Positions 60,213 to 64,000 of a DNA stretch of 64,000 bases are shown here, in pieces. The notes under the pieces are model-generated. The model saw only the letters and a program-made list of their open reading frames with translations. It made no database searches and was not told the DNA's origin. Source of the DNA: Pseudocoprococcus catus (GTDB taxonomy: Bacteria; Bacillota; Clostridia; Lachnospirales; Lachnospiraceae). The position numbers and the translations under genes were made by a program. The stretch's first letter is position 1; each line of letters starts with the position of its first letter. The stretch lies in the NCBI RefSeq assembly GCF_019734885.1, contig NZ_JAAXCM010000021.1:248001-312000 (forward strand), in the 5' to 3' direction.

Positions 60213-60650
60213 ATGTGTGAAGAATGTTACTCTGATGAAAATAGAATAACACCATTACTAAATCCCTTGGACTGCTTAGAAAACCACACTCAATATATTT
60301 GTGGAACTTGTGGACGTTGCATTTGTATTGAACATGACCCAAACAGAGGATTACAAAGATGGAATTTTCCTTTTAAGTCATTGGAAATTGCAAAACTTTA
60401 TTTACGAACAGCCGATTATACAACGAAAAGTTCATGTGGTATTTATGAGATAGAGAACAGTAAAGGCAGAGTATCTTATAAAATATTCGCCGGGAATGAG
60501 GATTTACATCTATTCTTGAAAAAGAATAAAGACAAGAAATGCAAACAAATGACACCTGTGTTTAATGTTGGAGAGTATAAAGAATATTCACATACAGAAG
60601 TACGAAAATTGACTTCTGATGAAATAAAACAATATATGAGTGAACGTTAA
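60213..60650 (+). CDS. Cys-rich cargo protein of the element
   Basis: A 145-residue protein. The N-terminal half has Cys pairs (CEECYSDEN, then CGTCGRCICIEHDP) that suggest zinc binding, followed by a basic alpha/beta part with ISYKIFAGNEDLHLFLKKN-like strands and a Lys-rich end. The sequence is more A/T-rich than its neighbours and has its own promoter. It sits between the orf22- and orf21-like genes, where Tn916 has no gene. I do not recognise a function; defence, regulation or a toxin-like role are all possible. Confidence 0.7.
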   Translation: MCEECYSDENRITPLLNPLDCLENHTQYICGTCGRCICIEHDPNRGLQRWNFPFKSLEIAKLYLRTADYTTKSSCGIYEIENSKGRVSYKIFAGNEDLHLFLKKNKDKKCKQMTPVFNVGEYKEYSHTEVRKLTSDEIKQYMSER

Positions 60651-60684
60651 ATTCCAGTTTGACAACTTCATATCCATGCACACA

Positions 60685-60717
60685 AAGCAGTTAGTCTATA
60701 CGATTGACTGCTTTTTT
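60685..60717 (+). terminator. Intrinsic terminator before the FtsK-like gene
   Basis: AAGCAGTTAGTC pairs with GATTGACTGCTT (wobbles) and is followed by TTTTTTC. It lies 26 bases upstream of ATG 60744, so it ends the cargo transcript and may also control read-through into transfer genes. Confidence 0.72.
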
Positions 60718-60743
60718 CATACCCAGAAAGGAGTGATTGATTT

Positions 60744-62138
60744 ATGAGAATGATTTTAAACAAAGGACACCGTATCAGAGCCAGCAACAAGAACCTTGTC
60801 TACCACTTTTCCATAGGAACGCTTCTGTTTGTATTTGTAGCGGTTCTTTTGCTACTGAATAGCAAACAGCTCGTGTGTACCGATTGGGAGCATTTCAGCT
60901 TGTTAGAGAACGGCTTGACGCTCTCCCCTTACAACTTCATAACCCTACTGATAGCAACTGGTGTTTGTGCATTAGTCGCTTTTCTGTATTACCGCTTCTG
61001 TTACGACAGTTTCAAGAAGCTCCTGCACCGTCAAAAGCTGGCAAGAATGATACTGGAAAATAAATGGTATGAAGCCGATACCATACAAGACAGCGTTTTT
61101 TTTACTGACCTGCAAAGCAGATCAAGGGAAAAAATCGTCTGGTTTCCAAAGATTTATTATCAAATGGAAAAGGGACTGCTTCATATCCGCTGTGAAATTA
61201 CGCTGGGGAAATATCAAGACCAGCTTTTACGGTTAGAGGATAAATTGGAAAGTGGCTTGTATTGTGAGCTGACCGACAAGACCCTGCATGACGGCTATAT
61301 CGAATATACCCTGCTTTATGATATGATAGCGAACCGCATTACCATTGATGAAGTACGGGCAGAGAACGGCTGTCTTAGACTGATGAAAAATCTTGTCTGG
61401 GAATATGACGCACTCCCTCACGCTTTGATTGCTGGTGGGACTGGTGGCGGTAAAACATATTTTCTGCTGACACTCATTGAAGCCTTACTGCATACCAACG
61501 CTATCCTTTATATCTTAGACCCGAAGAACGCTGACCTTGCAGACTTAGGGACAGTTATGGAAAATGTGTATCACACCAAAGAAGAAATGATTGATTGCGT
61601 CAATGCCTTTTATGAGGGCATGGTACAGCGAAGTGAGGAAATGAAGCGACACCCGAACTATAAGACGGGCGAAAACTATGCCTATCTGGGACTGCCACCC
61701 TGCTTTCTTATCTTTGATGAATATGTGGCATTTTTTGAAATGCTGGGGACGAAAGAAAGCGTGGGCTTACTTAGCCAGTTAAAGAAAATCGTTATGTTAG
61801 GACGACAAGCAGGTTATTTCCTTATCGTTGCCTGCCAGCGTCCAGACGCAAAGTATTTCTCGGACGGTATCAGAGATAACTTCAATTTCCGTGTGGGACT
61901 TGGGCGTATCAGCGAATTAGGTTACGGTATGCTTTTTGGTTCAGATGTGAAAAAGCAGTTTTTCCAGAAACGTATCAAGGGGCGTGGCTATTGTGATGTG
62001 GGAACAAGCGTGATAAGCGAATTTTACACGCCTTTAGTCCCGAAAGGACATGATTTTTTGCAGACTATCGGCTCTCTTGCACAAGCAAGGCAGGACGGGA
62101 CGGCGACGTGCGAAGCGAAAGGCGACGGCACGGACTAG
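60744..62138 (+). CDS. FtsK/SpoIIIE-type coupling ATPase (Tn916 orf21-like)
   Basis: The conjugative coupling protein that moves the relaxase-DNA complex to the transfer channel. Two N-terminal hydrophobic helices (residues 21-40 and 64-83) anchor it, and the ATPase domain has Walker A IAGGTGGGKTYFLLTLIEAL near residues 230-249 and Walker B CFLIFDEYVAFFEM near residues 318-331; ACQRPDAKYFSDGIRDNF near residues 370-387 follows. The 464-residue length fits ORF21/ConQ-like proteins. It is followed by oriT and the relaxase gene. Confidence 0.9.
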   Translation: MRMILNKGHRIRASNKNLVYHFSIGTLLFVFVAVLLLLNSKQLVCTDWEHFSLLENGLTLSPYNFITLLIATGVCALVAFLYYRFCYDSFKKLLHRQKLARMILENKWYEADTIQDSVFFTDLQSRSREKIVWFPKIYYQMEKGLLHIRCEITLGKYQDQLLRLEDKLESGLYCELTDKTLHDGYIEYTLLYDMIANRITIDEVRAENGCLRLMKNLVWEYDALPHALIAGGTGGGKTYFLLTLIEALLHTNAILYILDPKNADLADLGTVMENVYHTKEEMIDCVNAFYEGMVQRSEEMKRHPNYKTGENYAYLGLPPCFLIFDEYVAFFEMLGTKESVGLLSQLKKIVMLGRQAGYFLIVACQRPDAKYFSDGIRDNFNFRVGLGRISELGYGMLFGSDVKKQFFQKRIKGRGYCDVGTSVISEFYTPLVPKGHDFLQTIGSLAQARQDGTATCEAKGDGTD

Positions 62139-62143
62139 CCGTT

Positions 62144-62201
62144 GCTGGTGTGGCGTTAGCCACGCCAGCAGGTAAAACCCCTCGGTATCTAACAGAGGGG
62201 T
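62144..62201 (+). other. oriT of the element
   Basis: ACCCCTC (62177-62183) and GAGGGGT (62195-62201) flank GGTATCTAACA. In ICEBs1 and Tn916, a C-rich/G-rich inverted repeat with TAACA in its loop marks the nick site. A second inverted repeat, GCTGGTGTGGC/GCCACGCCAGC (62144-62154 and 62159-62169), precedes it. Position between the coupling ATPase and the relaxase gene fits. A further GTGAAGT/ACTTCAC hairpin (62279-62303) lies just before the relaxase start. Confidence 0.7.
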
Positions 62202-62321
62202 ACGTTTGCAAATAGACAATAGACAAAAAACATATGAAACATAAGGCTTCTGGCATGGTTTTCTAGCAAAAATCGGCTGTGAAGTCGCCTTAAAAAACTT
62301 CACACTTTACAGATTGGGGGT

Positions 62322-63518
62322 ATGGTTCTGAATGAAGAACAACGGATAAAAGAATTACGGGAGAAACGGATTGCTTACGGTATCTCACAAGGCAGGCTGG
62401 CGGTGGCTTCTGGTATCACAAGGGAATATTTCAACAAGATAGAAAGTGGAAAAATGAAGCCGTCAAAGGAACTTCTGGAAACTCTGCATAAGGAACTGGC
62501 AAGGTTCAATCCAGAAGCACCGCTTACCATGCTGTTTGATTATGTAAAAATTCGTTTCCCCACGCTGGATATACAGCACATCATCAAAGATATATTAAAA
62601 CTGAATATCAATTATATGCTCCATGAAGATTACGGACATTACAGCTATACGGAGCATTATTCTTTAGGGGACATCTTTATCTATACGTCGGCTGACGAAG
62701 AAAAAGGTGTCCTTTTAGAGTTAAAGGGGCGTGGTTGCCGACAGTTTGAAAGTTACCTGCTGGCACAGCAAAGAAGCTGGTATGACTTTCTCATGGACGC
62801 ACTCATAGACGGTGGCGTGATGAAGCGTATCGACCTTGCTATCAACGACCATACGGGCATTTTGGATATTCCAGAGCTTGCGGAAAAATGCAGGAAACGG
62901 GAATATATCGGAAAGTCCAGAAGCTATAAGTTTTACCAGTCAGGTGAGCTTATCAAGCACAGAGAGGACGACAGAGAATATATGGGACGTACCCTTTATC
63001 TTGGTTCGCTGAAATCAGATGTGTATTTCTGTATCTATGAAAAGGACTATGAGCAGTACGTCAAGCTGGGGACACCTTTGGAAGAAGCCGACATTATCAA
63101 CCGTTTTGAGATACGGCTTCGGAATGAACGAGCCTATTATGCGGTACGAGATTTGCTGACCTATTATGACGCAGAACAGACCGCCTTTTCTATCATCAAT
63201 CAGTATGTGCGGTTTGTTGATGAAGAACCAGACAAGCGAAAAAATGACTGGAAGCTCAACGACCGCTGGGCTTGGTTTATCGGCGATAACAGACAGAGCT
63301 TGAAGCTGACGACAAAGCCAGAGCCTTACACCTTAGACCGTACATTGCGGTGGGTACAACGGCAGGTAGCACCGACCTTGAAAATGCTGAAAAAGATTGA
63401 TAAAGGAAACGGTACAGACTACATGGAAACAATCGAACAGCAGGCAAAACTCACAGAAAAACATGAAATGATAATCAAACAGCAGACGACCCCTGCAAAA
63501 GATTTAGTAGAAAGTTAG
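62322..63518 (+). CDS. MobT-type relaxase (Tn916 orf20-like, Rep_trans family)
   Basis: Nicks oriT and starts transfer and rolling-circle replication of the element. The 398-residue protein has an N-terminal XRE helix-turn-helix (LREKRIAYGISQGRLAVASG, about residues 10-60) and a replication initiation factor domain with MKRIDLAINDHTGILDIPEL near residues 165-184, GRTLYLGSLKSDVYFCIYEKD near residues 223-243 and INRFEIRLRNERA. ATG 62322 is preceded by GGGGG. oriT lies directly upstream. Confidence 0.9.
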   Translation: MVLNEEQRIKELREKRIAYGISQGRLAVASGITREYFNKIESGKMKPSKELLETLHKELARFNPEAPLTMLFDYVKIRFPTLDIQHIIKDILKLNINYMLHEDYGHYSYTEHYSLGDIFIYTSADEEKGVLLELKGRGCRQFESYLLAQQRSWYDFLMDALIDGGVMKRIDLAINDHTGILDIPELAEKCRKREYIGKSRSYKFYQSGELIKHREDDREYMGRTLYLGSLKSDVYFCIYEKDYEQYVKLGTPLEEADIINRFEIRLRNERAYYAVRDLLTYYDAEQTAFSIINQYVRFVDEEPDKRKNDWKLNDRWAWFIGDNRQSLKLTTKPEPYTLDRTLRWVQRQVAPTLKMLKKIDKGNGTDYMETIEQQAKLTEKHEMIIKQQTTPAKDLVES

Positions 63519-63530
63519 GAGTGATAAAAA

Positions 63531-63665
63531 ATGTGGGTATTATTAAAAGACTTCCTGCTGGTATCTATGGGAATGGGTATCGGCGTAGTCTTGATGTGTA
63601 TTTTGAATGTCGGCAAAGAAGTTGACTATGAAATGAAACAATCAGAAGAAAGCGAGGACAATTAA
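63531..63665 (+). CDS. Small DUF3789-like membrane protein
   Basis: A 44-residue protein too short for ordinary gene calls. It has one hydrophobic helix (FLLVSMGMGIGVVLMCIL) with an acidic tail (KQSEESEDN), as in the small DUF3789 proteins of Tn916-type elements. AGGAGTG lies upstream of ATG 63531, and its TAA (63663-63665) directly precedes the next ATG. This shows coupling to the orf19-like gene. Its function is unknown. Confidence 0.7.
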   Translation: MWVLLKDFLLVSMGMGIGVVLMCILNVGKEVDYEMKQSEESEDN

Positions 63666-63887
63666 ATGAATTTCGGACAAAATTTGTATCAATGGTTTTT
63701 ATCAAACGCACAGAGCTTAGTGCTTATGGCGATTGTGGTAATCGGTATCTATTTAGGGTTCAAGCGTGAGTTTTCAAAACTCATTGGGTTCTTGGTCGTT
63801 GCCCTTGTTGCCGTTGGATTGGTGTTCAATGCTGGCGGTGTAAAAGACGTGTTGCTGGAACTGTTCAATAAGATTATCGGTGCATAA
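63666..63887 (+). CDS. Tn916 orf19-like small membrane protein
   Basis: A 73-residue protein with two hydrophobic helices (LVLMAIVVIGIYLGF and LIGFLVVALVAVGLVF) and a short C-terminal segment. The start MNFGQNLYQWFLSNAQSL and its position after the relaxase match the orf19 product of Tn916-type elements, a small transfer-channel component similar in kind to TcpD. Its exact role is inferred. A terminator-like hairpin follows. Confidence 0.8.
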   Translation: MNFGQNLYQWFLSNAQSLVLMAIVVIGIYLGFKREFSKLIGFLVVALVAVGLVFNAGGVKDVLLELFNKIIGA

Positions 63888-63896
63888 AACATTGTG

Positions 63897-63933
63897 AAAA
63901 GCGGTTTTTCTTTCGGGATTGACCGCTTTTTTC
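63897..63933 (+). terminator. Intrinsic terminator after the orf19-like gene
   Basis: AAAAGCGGT (63897-63905) pairs with ACCGCTTTT (63922-63930), followed by more T. It lies about 30 bases before the next start codon, repeating the arrangement seen at 60685 and 56013. Confidence 0.72.
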
Positions 63934-63961
63934 TTACCTAAAATTAGATTGGAGTGATTAC

Positions 63962-64000
63962 ATGAATGATATTTTTAAGGATATGCAGGCAAAAATAGGC
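63962..64000 (+). CDS. Start of the next transfer-region gene (partial)
   Basis: ATG 63962 follows GGAGTG and begins MNDIFKDMQAKIG before the window ends. In Tn916 this position holds orf18 (the ArdA antirestriction protein), but these 13 residues do not match the ArdA start I know, so the gene cannot be named. Confidence 0.5.
   Translation, partial: MNDIFKDMQAKIG

Larger units (their letters stand above)
55890..64000 (+). mobile_element. Left part of a Tn916-family integrative and conjugative element
   Basis: The genes from 56103 on follow the Tn916 conjugation order: two DUF961 (orf23/orf22-like) genes, an FtsK-like coupling ATPase (orf21), oriT, a MobT-type relaxase (orf20), a 73-residue orf19-like protein, and then the next gene cut by the window end. 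A surface adhesin gene and a small cargo gene are inserted. Arm-type repeats at 55890-55911 suggest that the left end is just upstream, between the hydratase promoter (55657) and 55890. The exact end and the integrase are not visible. The 512-base gap 55591-56102 also contains the sigma-54 promoter and a leader hairpin. Confidence 0.82.

Noticed and set aside
1-64000. tRNA, rRNA and known riboswitch genes, including a cobalamin riboswitch before the corrin operon
   Set aside because: No cloverleaf, rRNA segment or B12-box-like leader was seen; the corrin genes follow the pyrophosphatase and flavin reductase genes with very short gaps.

Overview
The window reads as a chromosome segment of a spore-forming, anaerobic Firmicute of the Clostridia, most likely Lachnospiraceae-like. 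The support is a set of sporulation and germination genes (a SPOCS/LysM protein like SipL, a CotS-like kinase-fold protein, GerA- and GerAB/GerAC-type germination genes, Veg), anaerobic (cobalt-early) corrin-ring genes, strong AGGAGG ribosome sites with frequent GTG/TTG starts, and DUF families typical of Clostridia. No rRNA or tRNA gene and no CRISPR array was seen.

Layout. 1-7.2 kb: Mn-dependent pyrophosphatase, then a tight operon with a flavin reductase and cbiD-cobI/cbiL-cbiF-cbiG-cbiH, ending against a truncated DUF2284 gene on the other strand. 7.3-15.7 kb: DUF362 ferredoxin-like protein, MATE exporter, asparaginase, HAD phosphatase, CotS-like protein, phosphosugar mutase, lipoprotein. 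15.8-25.9 kb: PrcB-like lipoprotein, Veg, SipL-like protein, ispE, a GntR/FCD regulator, gerA and an in-frame gerAB::gerAC fusion, DUF1934, DUF3783, cytidylate-kinase-like protein, class II aldolase. 26-41.9 kb: polysaccharide deacetylase, endonuclease IV, CCA-adding enzyme, a minus-strand block (membrane-anchored protein, PlsC, MalQ), a Pro-rich repeat protein, a methyltransferase overlapping an 843-residue exported protein of unknown function, pfkA, a zinc-dependent phospholipase-C-like protein, rarA and a phosphodiesterase. 42-49.9 kb: zinc ABC transporter operon with a clear promoter and a perfect palindromic operator, glycosyltransferase, zinc-ribbon membrane protein, mreB, a possible 44-codon gene, recD2. 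50-55.6 kb: a DUF4367 membrane protein, a small secreted protein, a sigma-54 activator with its sites, comF and a MaoC-type hydratase.

The most interesting locus is 51.5-53.6 kb. A sigma-54 enhancer-binding protein gene on the minus strand is followed by three copies of a 17-bp dyad, an 8-G tract inside a small inverted repeat, and an exact sigma-54 -24/-12 promoter pointing away from the activator. No protein gene of normal size lies downstream. Instead there are nested inverted repeats, including a 21-bp hairpin that pairs fully (with G-U wobbles) only as minus-strand RNA. This fits a sigma-54-driven structured non-coding RNA or a small-peptide transcript. A second exact sigma-54 promoter lies before the MaoC hydratase gene, so the same activator may control both.

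From about 55.9 kb to the window end lies the left part of a Tn916-family integrative and conjugative element: Tn916-Int-like arm repeats, a large thioester/VaFE adhesin with a sortase signal, two DUF961 (YdcP) genes, a small cargo gene with its own promoter, an FtsK-like coupling ATPase, oriT, a MobT-type relaxase, and small transfer genes. Several of these genes are preceded by intrinsic terminators, which suggests attenuated or antiterminated expression. The right end of the element is outside the window.
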